From Gnetum montanum (taxonomy: Eukaryota > Streptophyta > Gnetopsida > Gnetales > Gnetaceae), in the NCBI GenBank assembly GCA_015680685.1, contig MNCI01004738.1, positions 6,816-29,712 of the forward strand: a stretch of DNA of 22,897 bases, read 5' to 3'. A program made the translations under genes and the position numbers. The notes below the pieces were generated by a model. It made no database searches and was not told where the DNA came from. It saw only the letters and a list, made by a program, of their open reading frames with translations. Shown one piece after another: positions 1-9,994 of this stretch. Numbering within the stretch: the first letter of the stretch is position 1; each line of letters opens with the position of its first letter.

Positions 1-307
1 TTTTGCTGAATATTTGGCCTGATTTTGCATGGGTTTTCATATCCCTTTTCCATTTTATAGATTTCTTGAAAAAGAAAATCAAGAAGGATTAACACTGCCT
101 CGCTTGTCTAGCATCCAACGTGACTTGCAGTGTGACCTCCAAAACTTGCAATTTTGGGCTGAAATCTAGAATTTCTAAAGGCTGGGACCCATAGTTATCA
201 ATAGTGAACCTTGAGGACGACTTACACCCTTAAAATCAAGTCATTTTGGCTTAGTTTTGGGGCTCTAAAAATTGGTGACGCTGATCCTTACGTTGTGCTG
301 CTGGGGT

Positions 308-327
308 ATGCTTGAGATCTCAAGCAT
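308..327. repeat. 20-bp perfect palindrome
   Basis: The sequence atgcttgagatctcaagcat is identical to its own reverse complement over all 20 bases, with no spacer, and contains an AGATCT centre. It lies two bases before a longer hairpin (330-416), so the two may belong to one structured element. No function is recognised. A 20-bp palindrome is uncommon by chance in a window of this size. Confidence 0.85.
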
Positions 328-329
328 TT

Positions 330-416
330 AATTGGTGTATGCTCTCACTCTCGGCCGAATTTGCATTATATATCAAAAACAAAAAATTCGGCCGAGGGTG
401 AGAGCATACACTAATT
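330..416 (+). repeat. 33-bp near-perfect inverted repeat (hairpin)
   Basis: Arm 330-362 pairs with arm 384-416 around a 21-base loop. In DNA there are two mismatches. In a plus-strand RNA both become G.U wobbles (334 with 412, 349 with 397), so the RNA stem would be paired over all 33 positions. The arms include ctcggccgaa, which is GC-rich compared with the surrounding AT-rich DNA. It could be a tiny MITE or snap-back repeat, or a small-RNA-generating hairpin. No target-site duplication is evident and no gene is adjacent. Confidence 0.8.
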
Positions 417-471
417 GATGGAAATTTGTTTTTTAAAAAAACCCATCCTTAGGAAAAATAAGGTACAGAAC

Positions 472-534
472 TCTTGTTCTTTGTCCAGAAGGCATGAAAA
501 TTTGGGTTTTTAAATCTTGTTCTTCGTCCAGAAG
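472..534. repeat. Imperfect direct repeat pair, 20 bp
   Basis: The 20-mer tcttgttctttgtccagaag at 472-491 recurs at 515-534 with one base changed (tcttgttcttcgtccagaag). The 23 bases between are T/A-rich. No coding potential is seen across 1-720, which otherwise holds only the palindrome, the hairpin and AT-rich DNA. Confidence 0.7.
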
Positions 535-721
535 TTGTGAAATTTTTTACTCAAAGAACTTTTTACTTGTAAATAAATAAGATTCTCTCGGCCAATTTAT
601 AGATATATATTATAAATATATAATTAAGCTATTTAAATTAGATTAGTCATGGATATGACTTTTAATCTTTACAAATGATGTAGTACTATTTGTAAATTAA
701 GAAACAGGATTAAAAATAATG

Positions 722-1743
722 TTGTATCAACTACAAAAATTTTATGAATGTATAAAAATAATGGTAAATGTTGTCAAAACAAAAACGCTAATTTGTAGGT
801 CTAATAAAAGAGATTATACTTTCCAACTAAATCATGAAAGGCTTGAGATTGTGGATACTTATAGATATTTGGGAGTAAGATGTTCTTAATATTATAAGTA
901 GAAGCATTGTATATCACAACGAGTTACAAATGGTTGAAAGGCTTTCTATACAATGAAGAAAAAATGTAGCAATCACAATATTTGGACTTGGATGATTTGA
1001 AAATATATTTTTTAAATAGTTATATAAACTATAATGATTTAAGGATGTGTGGTGTGGGGCCTTGGTCTTGATCAAGAATCATGGGAAAAATTGAAAACCT
1101 TCAAAAATAGTTCTTGTTAAATGAATTTAAGGTAAAAGCTCAAGTCTCATATGCTATACTTTTATTAGAAGCTAAGGAGTTACCACCAGAAGTTAAAGTA
1201 ATGTATTAGTTCTTAATATTCTACTAAAGAATTGAAAATAGTAATAAGATCTTAAAAGATAAAGCAATGTATTAGTTCTTAATATTCTACTAAAGAATTA
1301 AAAATAGTAATAAGATCTTAGAAGAGATCATTTGAAAATCTCAACAATAAGGATGGTTTCATGAAGGATGATTGTGATTACAAAAATGGAGTATTTATAA
1401 TATTGATGGAATACTAAATTTAGAACAATCTTGGAAGCTTGTTATAGCGAAATTTTTAGAGAGATGGCAAAATCAAGTACAAATACATACAAAAAAAATC
1501 TTCAATTTTACTAGTAGACATAATAAAATAGAATATTTGTATGGAACAATTACAATATACAGAAAAGCACTAATTAGTAGAGTAAGAATGAGATCACAAC
1601 ATCTACAAGTTGAAATTGGAAGATAGAACAATGAGTAGCATAAAGATATAATATATCGACTATGTTACTACAAGGTCCTAGCAAGTATTAGAATGCTATC
1701 AACAAGCTTTACTTATGCAGGTTTAGAGTCCTTTAAGATGAGT
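722..1743 (+). pseudogene. Decayed LINE reverse transcriptase, C-terminal part
   Basis: This is a relic of a non-LTR retrotransposon polyprotein; an intact copy would reverse-transcribe its own RNA at the insertion site. The first open stretch (722-886) contains VKTKTLICRSN and then LEIVDTYRYLGV, the usual block just after the RT palm of plant LINEs, and stops at 887. Further conserved pieces follow in shifted frames: a VWG block near 1045-1060, a YAILLLEAKELPPEV block near 1150-1195, and ALISRVRMRSQHLQVEIGR near 1567-1623. There are many stops and at least three frame changes. The endonuclease and RT catalytic palm are absent from the window, so this is a 5'-truncated or ancient copy. Assignment to LINE RT is firm; the clade is not. 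Confidence 0.7.
1194..1325 (+). repeat. 66-bp tandem duplication inside the LINE relic
   Basis: Units 1194-1259 and 1260-1325 are the same 66-bp sequence with three differences (at 1199/1265, 1234/1300 and 1255/1321). 66 bp is 22 codons, so the duplication kept the LINE frame. Both copies carry the same stop codons, so the frame was probably already dead when it arose. Confidence 0.85.
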
Positions 1744-2710
1744 TACATGTATTTCTTTTTTGTGTTGTGACTACCCATTTGAGATAACATTATAATGTTA
1801 CAACAAAAAGCTTGTATGATTTATTTTTGATGTATCCATTGGTGCTTGGTTAATTTGTAGAGTCTATCTTTATTTTTCTTGAAAATGTAATATCTATCCA
1901 ATAGATCCTATGGGTCTCTAGATGTAATAAAGCTTTAACTTCACAAGTGGTAGAAGATGACATATTATTAGAATGTTACAGAGTAGATTTCTTCAAAAGA
2001 AAATGACAATATTCTAGTTAGTTATTATATGAGTTATTTAAGCTACTAGTGTTAGTTCTAAGAAATTATATAGAAGATATGTTGAAGTTGTGTGAATATT
2101 GAACACATCGATTGTACTTGATATTTATTACTACTAATGTAATAAGTTCATTTATCTAACAAATCCTTTGGGTTTGCATAGATGTAATAAAATATCAGTA
2201 TCTGTGTTACAATTTGTAATTTTTCCTACAACTAGTCATTTTTCCCTAAAACTAACCATTACTTGTGACATCTCAATTAGCCATTAACTATAATGCCATT
2301 AATTCTCTCTCTAGTCCTTGAGAAATCAATTGTAGATGATGATGAATTTAATTTGTTTCAAAACATTTTGCTTAAAATAAATATGCAGCTATGGTTAATA
2401 TGAATGTAAGCCATTCTTTGGGGACCCTTATACATTTTATTTTTTCAAAGAAAATTTGTAAAGTATGAAGAAGTAGAAAAAATATGTAATTAAAATTTTC
2501 TTTGTTTAACCAAAATAAAAATACAATGCAATTAGTTAGTTACTTTATGAATGGAACCTAGCTACTTTGCTTGTAATGTCTCTTCAGTTTTAAGAACTAA
2601 GAGAAATTTAGTTTTAAAAAAATAAAAAAGTATAATATCACTCTAAATAAAATTTCCTTATCTTCTAATGCTCTTTCATGCAGCTAAAATTATTTAATTA
2701 CGTCTCCTGC
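1744..2710. other. AT-rich stretch without a recognisable gene
   Basis: No long reading frame or recognised protein block is present on either strand. Two similar tags, around 1898-1932 and 2154-2190, share a pattern of a pyrimidine-rich start, then gatcct or aatcct, then gggt, then agatgtaataaa. They are spaced about 256 bp apart and may be remnants of an old duplication or of LTR ends. Confidence 0.5.
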
Positions 2711-2715
2711 ATTAG

Positions 2716-2760
2716 AAAAAAGGAGGAGATTGTTGGCATTATGTTTTAATGCTAATGTGA
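2716..2760 (+). mobile_element. Polypurine tract and 3' LTR start of a retrotransposon relic
   Basis: A purine run, aaaaaaggaggaga (2716-2729), is followed directly by ttgttggcattatg. This is the usual junction in plant LTR retrotransposons, often Ty1/copia, where plus-strand DNA synthesis is primed and the 3' LTR starts with TGTTGG (here 2731). I see no matching LTR elsewhere in the window and no clear 3' end. The upstream 1 kb has lost any recognisable integrase or RNase H. A possible TATA element, ctataaaa, lies at about 3327. The call rests on the junction alone. Confidence 0.4.
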
Positions 2761-3406
2761 TTATATGGTTGTTGCTATAGTTTTCTTGGTCATTCAATTG
2801 TTAAAATTGTTTAAGTTTCAAAGAAAAAGTACATTCCTAAAGGTCTTAACACATGATTTTTAGATTGAAAAGTGTTAGAAATGGTATGAAATTCTACATC
2901 ATAGAATAATGATTAGAATAAAATAATGTTAGTTAATAATGGCACCAGAACATAAAGCTATGTAATTAATTAATTTTTAAGTTTTTAAAGGTTAGTAAGA
3001 TAGAAATTGAATTTTTTAAAATTTTGAAATTAATTATGTTTAATGGGTGGATGTAACATTAAAATTTCCCCAAACATTCTTACATGCTTTAACTTTCATT
3101 CCACTAAAATTGAAGGGGCTTCAAATTAACTTAATTAATGAATCGTTGCATTAGTGATATGACATACATAAGTAAGAAGAACCTTATTGGGTCTCACTTT
3201 GAATAGTAATAGAAGCTTTCTTATTTCATCCCTTTGGATCCCCATTACATCATACTATATTAATATGCTTAGCTCATTGTCCTACCTTTAGAACAATACT
3301 ATGCCTTTCTCTCCCTGTTATACTTCTATAAAATTCTTGAAAAATATTTTCTTATAACTATAAAATACTCAAAAAGCATGTTAGTTAGACCTGCAACGTA
3401 TTGCAC
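2761..3406. other. AT-rich stretch, possibly LTR remainder
   Basis: No gene is seen. If 2731 is an LTR start, part of this stretch would be that LTR, but its TG...CA end could not be fixed. Confidence 0.4.
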
Positions 3407-3422
3407 AAAAAAAAAAAAAAAN
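3407..3422 (+). repeat. A15 homopolymer ending in an ambiguous base
   Basis: Fifteen A residues (3407-3421) are followed by N at 3422, shortly before the RTE-type LINE relic. The run may be the poly-A tail of an older retroposed sequence. The N suggests that the run length was not resolved in sequencing. Confidence 0.7.
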
Positions 3423-3437
3423 CTAATGTGCCATACT

Positions 3438-4329
3438 ATGAAGCTTTGGGAGAGAGTCATAAAGTAGCATCTAAAACTTGAATCAGTAGTATTAAAAAAT
3501 CAATTTGGATTTATGCTATGGAGATCTACTATAGAGGCTATTTTCTTGATACAGTTAATAGAGAAATTTAGAAAACATAGAAAAAATCTACATATGATCT
3601 TCATTGAGTTGGAAAAAGCATATGATAGAGTGCTTAGAGATGTTACTTGGTGGGATTTGTAGAGATAAAAACATCCCCAATAAATATGTTAAGGTGATTG
3701 AAGACATATATGAAGGAGCTACCACTAAAATTAGAATAGCTTGTAGAATAACATATGATTTTCTAATCTAAATAGGTCTACATCAAGGGTCTACACTTAA
3801 CCTATACTTATTTTCCAATATTATGAATGAATTAAAAAAGGAAATACAAGATGAAATCCCTTTGTGTATGCTATTTGCATATGATATTATGTTGGTAGAT
3901 ACGGCTCAAGAAAATATTGTTGATAAAATAGAGAAGTGGAGACATGCTCTAAAATCAAAAGGCTTAACAATTAGTAGAAGTAATAGAATATGTGAAATGC
4001 AATTTTAATAAAATAAATAGTGGTGAAATAAAAGTGACAATTCAAGGCAAAAAAATTTGTCACTACAAATAGTTTCACTACCTAAGATCAATCCTCAAAT
4101 TAGATAGTGAAATTGGTAAAAATATTAGAAATAGAATTTAGGCAGGATGGTCAAAATATAGATAGGCTAGTGGTATTCTATGTGATAAAAGCATACCAAT
4201 AAAATTTAAAGGAAAATTTAACAAGACATCAATTATGTGTACTATCTTATATGGTGTTGAATGTTGGGCAATAGAAAAGAGGCATGAACAATAAATTAGT
4301 GTGAAAGAAATGGAAATGCTTTGATAGAT
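3438..4329 (+). pseudogene. Dead RTE-type LINE reverse transcriptase
   Basis: The translated blocks follow the plant RTE-clade RT in order. MKLWERVI opens near 3438. NQFGFM leads into the fingers. Motif A, FIELEKAYDRV, is at 3600-3632, with Glu where the family has the catalytic Asp. LHQGSTL lies near 3780, and an open stretch runs from 3823 to 4008. Motif C is FAYD at 3874-3885 instead of FADD, so one of the paired catalytic Asp residues is gone. Downstream, FKGKF and LYGVECWAIEKRHEQ near 4203-4290 match the usual C-terminal block. Stops and at least two frameshifts occur. The alignment stops where the LTR-like element begins (4330), and no continuation was found after that element. It is clearly non-functional. 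Confidence 0.8.
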
Positions 4330-5750
4330 TGTTGGCGACCATTTGGGATTGGACCACCAACATCTCCAAACAAGGTTTAGGTGCTTGTTGGTCTTTGGCA
4401 ACAACAAGACCCAGATACCTCCAAATAGACACAGTTCCTATGAAATCTACTAAATGTGAGTATGTGTTTGTTGTTGCAAATGTTGAATTGTTGGATTGTG
4501 TATGAAATTGTAATTGGCTATCACAAAAGAGATTCAACTAACTCTGTCAAAAACTGTGAGTTGTTGAAGATCCTTATTTTGTTCAATCACTTAGTCTATA
4601 TGGTCCATATAGTACATTACTTGTAACAAATAAAATTTTGCAAAAATGTTGGAGCACAATTCTAACAATCTACTCTTAATTTTTCCCAAAGAGAAAGTTT
4701 CACAAAAAAAATTAGAAATAGAGTGAGATTCAATAGATTTAGAAAGAGAAAGAAAAGAAAGCAGATTTGCATGAAATCTCAAATATTTATGTAAGATAAA
4801 TTGAGATGAGAAAACACTTTGCAATAAAGCTATTTCTAATTTAATAGCTACAAATTTTCAAAACCTTTTGAGCTCAACAAGCAATTTCATAAAGATAATC
4901 TTATTATACTACCAAAAATTGTTGCGTAAATGACAAAGTACGAGTCTCTATTTTGGTCAGTTAATACTTGTCAAAAATTGCATTCAATAGAGCCTTCAAA
5001 AAATTTGACAATTTCAGGATTGAAATACTAAGGCAATACACTTTAAAACAATGAAGCTATACCAGTCGTTTCAAAATACCAAAGATTCTCCTAGATTCTC
5101 TATGCTCAAAACAAGAAATTTTGCTAAGACATTACTATTAAATTGTTCTTGAGGCTTTTCAACAACATAAGCTCTTTTATGGTAAATTGTAATAGAAGTC
5201 TAATATTGCTAAAAAAGAAACTATAAAAGTAACCTAGGAGAAATCTCAAAATTAAATGCCATGCATGATACTATCTAAACCATTAGCTAAGTAACTAAAA
5301 CAAAATGGAAAGAAATGAACTCATAAGATTAAAAAAAGTAGCTAAATTAATATCTTTAATAAGCCATCTTATAAGTAATCTTCAATTGGATTTTTCAAAA
5401 TTTCCCCCTTTTCCTTCTACCCCTGAAGGTCCTTTTATAGTGACCTTAGGTTAGTTACAACAATCATGAGGGGTTAAGGGTATTACAAATATCTAGGAAA
5501 AGGTTATGATAACTTGAGAAATATAAGCTATGCTTGGAAAGTATCTTGCCCAATAATCTCTTTTTCTCATTTAAAGAAATTTTTTTTCCGTTACATTCAT
5601 TTAGTTGTAAATTATTGTTAAATTTCATATTATACCTTCATGATTATATTAATATTATAGTTTGGTTGATGATAAAGGAAGCCCCCTTTTGAAAATAATA
5701 ACATTTGGTTGATGCCATGTTCCTAATGAGTGTCTCTTGCATTTAAAAAA
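4330..5750 (-). mobile_element. LTR-like element, copy 1 (solo LTR, minus orientation)
   Basis: This stretch matches the reverse complement of about 10430-11856 almost throughout. For example, a 29-base exact match pairs 4619-4647 with 11532-11560, and a block near 5266 pairs with one near 10860. Read on the minus strand it has a TATA box, ctataaaagg (5431-5440), and ends in ...CGCCAACA exactly at 4330; the other copy ends at the equivalent base. A shared CA end, a TATA box about 1.1 kb before it and no coding sequence fit a long solo LTR. The U3 side past about 5560 is poorly conserved, so the outer edge is approximate. It interrupts the RTE LINE. No target-site duplication was found. Confidence 0.65.
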
Positions 5751-7262
5751 ATTTTGTTGCATATTTTGTCTTTTTTCTCCTTGTGAAGCATTGTAAGTGT
5801 TGATTTTTTGTACATACAGTTAGAATATTATGCTGTCCTCATGAGTAGAAACCCTTCCCATGCTCTACGATTTGCTGTGTTGCTGCCATAGGCTGTCCAT
5901 TCCCTTCGTATGCAACCTTCACTGCTCATCATTGTTGATGGATGTCTCTGAATCTAGCTTGGCTATTATTTTGGTTGCAATTGTAGGAGGTGTGGTGCCC
6001 AATAAAATGTGTTGTAAGGCTTTGGTTCTATAAGAACCCCTATCTTTGATGCTGCTTGCACTCCATGAAAGAGGAAGAATGCTGATGTGGTGCTGGTGTG
6101 GTGGCTAAGGCATTGGAAACAATCATAATTATGATGGATCATGGCACTTAGAAGGTTTTTAGTTCTATTGTAGTCATCACAATTGTGTCTATTGTGCTTG
6201 CCGCCATGAGTCTTCTTCACCAAAGGCATACACATTTAATTTTACCATTAGGTGTTGAATGACATGAAGACAAGTTGTAGTTGTAGAATCCCACACCTAA
6301 GCTGGTTCCTGTTCTTCTTACTTTCAACATGCTTGTGAGGCAGGGCCTCCACAATGATGCCATTAGGATTTTTCTTTTTCCTTTTCTATGTTTTTCTATG
6401 CAAAATATTACTATAATTTTCGCAATGCATAACAATTGCTCAATTTTTGATAAAATTTTACTTGTGAAACAATCTAACTATTAATTCAATTCATTTAATT
6501 TTGTTGAAACTGCTGATGAACATTTTTGAAACTTTTTCTCTTCTCTTTCTGGGGTTTTTATTGTTCAAACACATTCGATTAATCTTTGCCTCAATACTAT
6601 ATCTTATTTTGACCATTCGCAGGAAGAATACTTTCAGTGATTGAATTTGCAACAACATTATGATGTGTTGGCTTAATTATGAAATTGCCAATTACTCAAC
6701 ACATAAAGATGCAAATGCTACAGGCCATTGAATCACTATCAACCTTTGAAATGGTACACTAGCAAATTCTCATGGGTTTTACCATATAAAATATTTTCTT
6801 TAATCAAGAGGATGTATCTTTATATTTTTTCTATTTAACAAGTATCAATTATTGCTTCTTCATTGCTCTCTTTTTTTTCCACTGATTTTAATCAGAAATA
6901 ATGTTTTACTTCTTTTGTGCATATTGCTATGCCTCTTATGGGACTTTATCTATATATATTTTGTTAATTGTTGCTCCATTGAATGGCATAAAGGTGACAA
7001 CATTTCTTTCCCCTTTTCTTAAAATTCTAAAGAAGTTAAGATGTTTAAGTAATTCATCAATGCACATCAACTAAATCATCACCCAAACAAGACTTTATTG
7101 AAAATTTCCACAAAAATATAAATCTTTTTTGAGGAAAAATTTCACCAAACTTAAGGTTTGATGAATTAAAAACCTCATTTCTAATAAAACTTAGGAAACT
7201 ATACAAATTCAATATCATACAAACTATTCTGTGGGTGGGAAAAGAATAGTTAGAGTAACTTT
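5751..7262. other. Gene-poor stretch
   Basis: No recognisable gene. Overlapping short open frames on the minus strand (5966-6435) hint at a decayed coding sequence, including NPNGIIVEALPHKHV near 6320-6360, but I cannot place them in a family and they contain stops. The rest is AT-rich and unremarkable. Confidence 0.4.
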
Positions 7263-7733
7263 TTAAGGGATTATCATATCATGAACCCTTTCATATGTAA
7301 TCTCAGTTGTAATGAATGCTCTTCTTTCCTCTTCTTGCCTAGTTGAGGCCTCAACTTGATCTCCACTTTTGTTTTCAACGACTATCTTTGTTTCCTTTTC
7401 ATCCAACTCAATTGCTGGTTCTTGAGGTTCTTCCTAACTAGTTGCTTTAGTGTCTTGAGATATAAAAGCCTTTCCTAAAGAATCATCTTTACTAGACTCT
7501 CCTTAATATTTAGCTTGGGTGGTGCATTCATGGAAGCTACCCCAAGCATTGGAATGTATAGAAAGTCCACTAGTGAGAAATCTAAATTCATTTAAAAGCC
7601 AAAGTAAGAAAGGGCTTTTACTAGATGCTCCATGGGTAGTTGCCTTACAATAGGCCCTTAAGACATGCTCTGGACAACATCTCATAACATATGGGATAAA
7701 AGGCCTTCTCATTGCCCTATCTCCAAGAACCAT
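7263..7733 (-). pseudogene. Small unidentified gene or pseudogene with acidic tail
   Basis: I do not recognise this protein. The ATG at 7731-7733 opens a 76-codon frame with a compact, Cys/His-containing N-terminal half (RRPFIPYVMRCCPEHVL, then KSPFLLWLLNEFRFLTSG) ending in TAA at 7503. The same frame then stays open apart from one TAG to a final TAA at 7263. That part encodes a charged tail rich in Glu, Lys, Asp and Gln, including STRQEEERRAF. Both internal stops would become Gln codons by one T-to-C change, which suggests a single protein of about 156 residues broken by two transitions. A TATA box lies 91 bp upstream of the ATG. An in-frame stop precedes the ATG closely, which supports this start. 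It could be a 76-residue gene or a two-hit pseudogene. Confidence 0.4.
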
Positions 7734-7823
7734 CTTTCTACCTCACACTTTAACACTTAACTTTCTTATACACCTTAAGCCTTGAATTGGGAAATGATAC
7801 TTTTTCAAGCAATATACATCTCC

Positions 7824-7830
7824 TTATATA
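7824..7830 (-). promoter_or_regulatory. TATA box upstream of the small minus-strand gene
   Basis: Read on the minus strand the sequence is tactatataaggag, a good plant TATA box (TATATAA at 7830-7824). It stands 91 bp before the ATG at 7733, leaving room for a 5' leader of about 60 bases. Confidence 0.4.
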
Positions 7831-7839
7831 GTATAGGGT

Positions 7840-8380
7840 GAATTTGAAATTCCCACCAATTTTACTAACCAACTTTGCCACTTAGTCAAAACTTATTTAA
7901 TTTCCATCATTATATGGTTAGCTAATTTAAATTCCACTATTTGGTTGTTGTAATTAAATCACCACTATGTAGTTATCTAACCATCACTTCCACTTACAAG
8001 TAATTATTACTTGAAATAATCTAAATTTAATTTTTTAACCTAACACTTTGAATTAAATATTTTTTAAAACTAATGCTTTAACGTATACATGTTTTAGAAT
8101 ATTATATAGACTTAAGCATATGTATAAGACATATTGTTGGCACATTTGGCCATTTCATGGAACAGTTGGACTATCTTATCAAAAATTGAAACATCTTGGT
8201 GTTGGTACATTTTTGATCATTTAATGGAGTAGATTTTATGATTGAAAGGGGATTTCACTTATCGTTTGTTCTATATTGATTTAAGAGAGATGATCTACCT
8301 GTCCAAGAATTTTTACATTGAATTTTTAAAACAATGTATGGTTGAAAATATAGAAGTAAACATGTAGCTTTAAGGTTATG
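7840..8380. other. AT-rich stretch without genes
   Basis: No gene is seen. Around 8145-8230 a tgttggcacattt... segment is loosely repeated as tgttggtacattt..., but the similarity is too weak to name an element. Confidence 0.4.
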
Positions 8381-8382
8381 GG

Positions 8383-8953
8383 TTGATGGGTAAAACTGGA
8401 GAAGAGTGCTCATCAAAATCAAATGTAGATGATGAACATGATGATAGCAATGAAGAAGAAGAAGAAGCGCTGAATGCCTTCAATGTGCGTAATCTTGTTA
8501 GGAGATGGAATGATGAGTTTTCTTTCAGGTTGAGCAAGCTATTCAAGATGTTTGTGACAACACTTCCTTCAATGTAAACATTTTCAGGGAAGAACTGAAG
8601 GATAATCAATTGAGACGTTTTATTTTCCATAACTAGAATAATGGAGAAGCAACACTAAAGTTGATTCCTGATGGAATGACTGTGGTTGAATATGTAAAGT
8701 CTGATTCATCGGAATCCAAGAAATTAAGTACTTGCATCATCAATACCCTTGGGAAATGGTTGCCCAATAAGGAAATATTCCAAAACGTTAAGGACAGTCT
8801 TGGGCTAGTAGCAATGTCTAGTAGATTGATTGATTCTTTCATTTTGAAGGGTACGAAAGAAACAGAGTTCAAGCAAGCGATGTATTGCTTGGGCCAAAAA
8901 GTTTGGTGCCGAATTCACCATTTTTACTCAGGATTCAGCAATCGCCGTGGACG
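8383..8953 (+). pseudogene. Unidentified coding remnant with acidic N-terminal part
   Basis: I do not recognise the family. The frame from the ATG at 8383 encodes a strongly acidic stretch (DDEHDDSNEEEEEALNAF). A second frame runs from about 8520 to 8953 with a single TAG (8634) and encodes EQAIQDVCDNTSFNVNIF, then LIPDGMTVVEYVKSD, then GLVAMSSRLIDSFILKG. A pyrimidine-rich acceptor, ttttctttcag, ends at 8528 where the second frame becomes readable, so the two could be separate exons; no matching donor of realistic spacing is visible. The frame ends at a TGA (8958-8960) just inside the start of the convergent PPR remnant. It may be a fragment of a host gene or of an unknown transposon protein. 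Confidence 0.35.
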
Positions 8954-9627
8954 TCATTGAAGATCAGCGCATTGCTCATGAACATATCTCTGCACATCCC
9001 TCTTCTGACGGCCTCGGAATGTAGTTTTGCACCCTTTTGCAGGCTCCTGGTTTTGGCACAGCCGCCAAGAATGGTTGCGATGGTGTAATCATTGGGGTTT
9101 ATCCGTGCTTGCTGCATCCAGCGAAAAATTCCAAAACCCTCGCTCACGCAATTGTTGGAAACGTAATAGGAGATTAGGGCAGTGCAGGATACAACGTCTA
9201 GTTCAGGAATTTCACAAAAAACTTGGTTGCCTGGGCTTCCATATTTGGCGTACATGTGGATGAGCTTGTTGCATAGAGATTTGTCTAGGGGAATTGCCAG
9301 AGCTACCTTCATGTGTGAGTGGATGTAGTGGCCATAGACTAGGGCTTTGTTTCTTATGCAACATTGTAGCAAGCATAAGTAAGTGAAATTGTCGATGTGT
9401 TGTGCGCTCTGCAATATTTTGATGGCATCCTATAGCCTTCCATTGTTGTAGAGATTTATGATTTGTGTGTTCCTGTCCTCCAAAACTAGACCACTACATA
9501 GCATGCTCATAAGCCATCAGCGGGCCTGCCTCTTCTGCATTAGCCCACGCATGATTTTTCTTGCATTAATACACAAACGATCCAGAGAACTGTCTACATT
9601 TTCATCATCATCTTGGCGCTCGATTAA
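8935..9627 (-). pseudogene. Truncated pentatricopeptide repeat (PPR) gene
   Basis: PPR proteins bind organellar RNA through tandem helix pairs and direct its editing, splicing or stability. A single minus-strand frame from 9627 to 8935 gives a plant PLS-type PPR N-terminal region. IINLYNNGRL is followed by DAIKIL, TYLCLLQCCIRNKAL, YIHSHM, LCNKLIHMYAKYG, LDVVSCTALISYYV, NDYTIATILGGCAKTRSL and finally MSNALI. Two stops interrupt it: TGA at 9519-9517, and TAG at 9432-9430 where the repeat normally has Glu. After MSNALI the PPR pattern ends abruptly near 8955, well short of a family member of several hundred residues, and the sequence turns into the convergent plus-strand remnant. No intact start is seen. 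It is a broken fragment of a nuclear, organelle-targeted gene. Confidence 0.8.
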
Positions 9628-9847
9628 AATTATGACGCCTCTACAAAGTGGACTCTGTTTGCAATGTCAGGCACTACCATGAGCAGGAAACCAGATTCTA
9701 CGCTGAAATATTTAGAGACTCACTTCAAACTATTAACCTCAATGCAGACATTAAAGTTCATTATTTTTCAAAGCAAAGGGTATATTGTTATTATTTCAAA
9801 AGAAATGAGAATGTTATGGACTATGATGAGAAAGCTGCAAAAGAACA

Positions 9848-9994
9848 CTAATGGCTATCAATAGCTGCCGCCCTCCCCTTCATTCCAGAGACATAAATAG
9901 GGAAGACCCAGATCAAGATCAAACGGTAGAAGCAGCTGTTGCAGCGATGTTGTAACAGTGATTGTAGGAAAAAAGATGAGATGGAGATTTTCAT
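9848..9994 (-). other. Possible 5' exon or leader ORF of the PPR remnant
   Basis: On the minus strand, ATG at 9994 opens a 48-codon frame starting MKISISSFFLQSLLQHRC and ending in TAG at 9848. It is rich in Ser, Leu and Arg with few acidic residues, as organelle transit peptides are, and lies about 220 bp upstream of the readable PPR frame in the same orientation. It could be the displaced transit-peptide end of that gene, but this rests on composition and position only. Confidence 0.2.

Noticed and set aside
4138-4824. Minus-strand open frames over the LINE/LTR junction
   Set aside because: They cross from the LINE relic into the LTR-like element and have no family resemblance; chance frames.
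5966-6435. Two minus-strand frames as a possible gene
   Set aside because: They overlap in different phases with stops and no recognised family; reported only as a weak trace.
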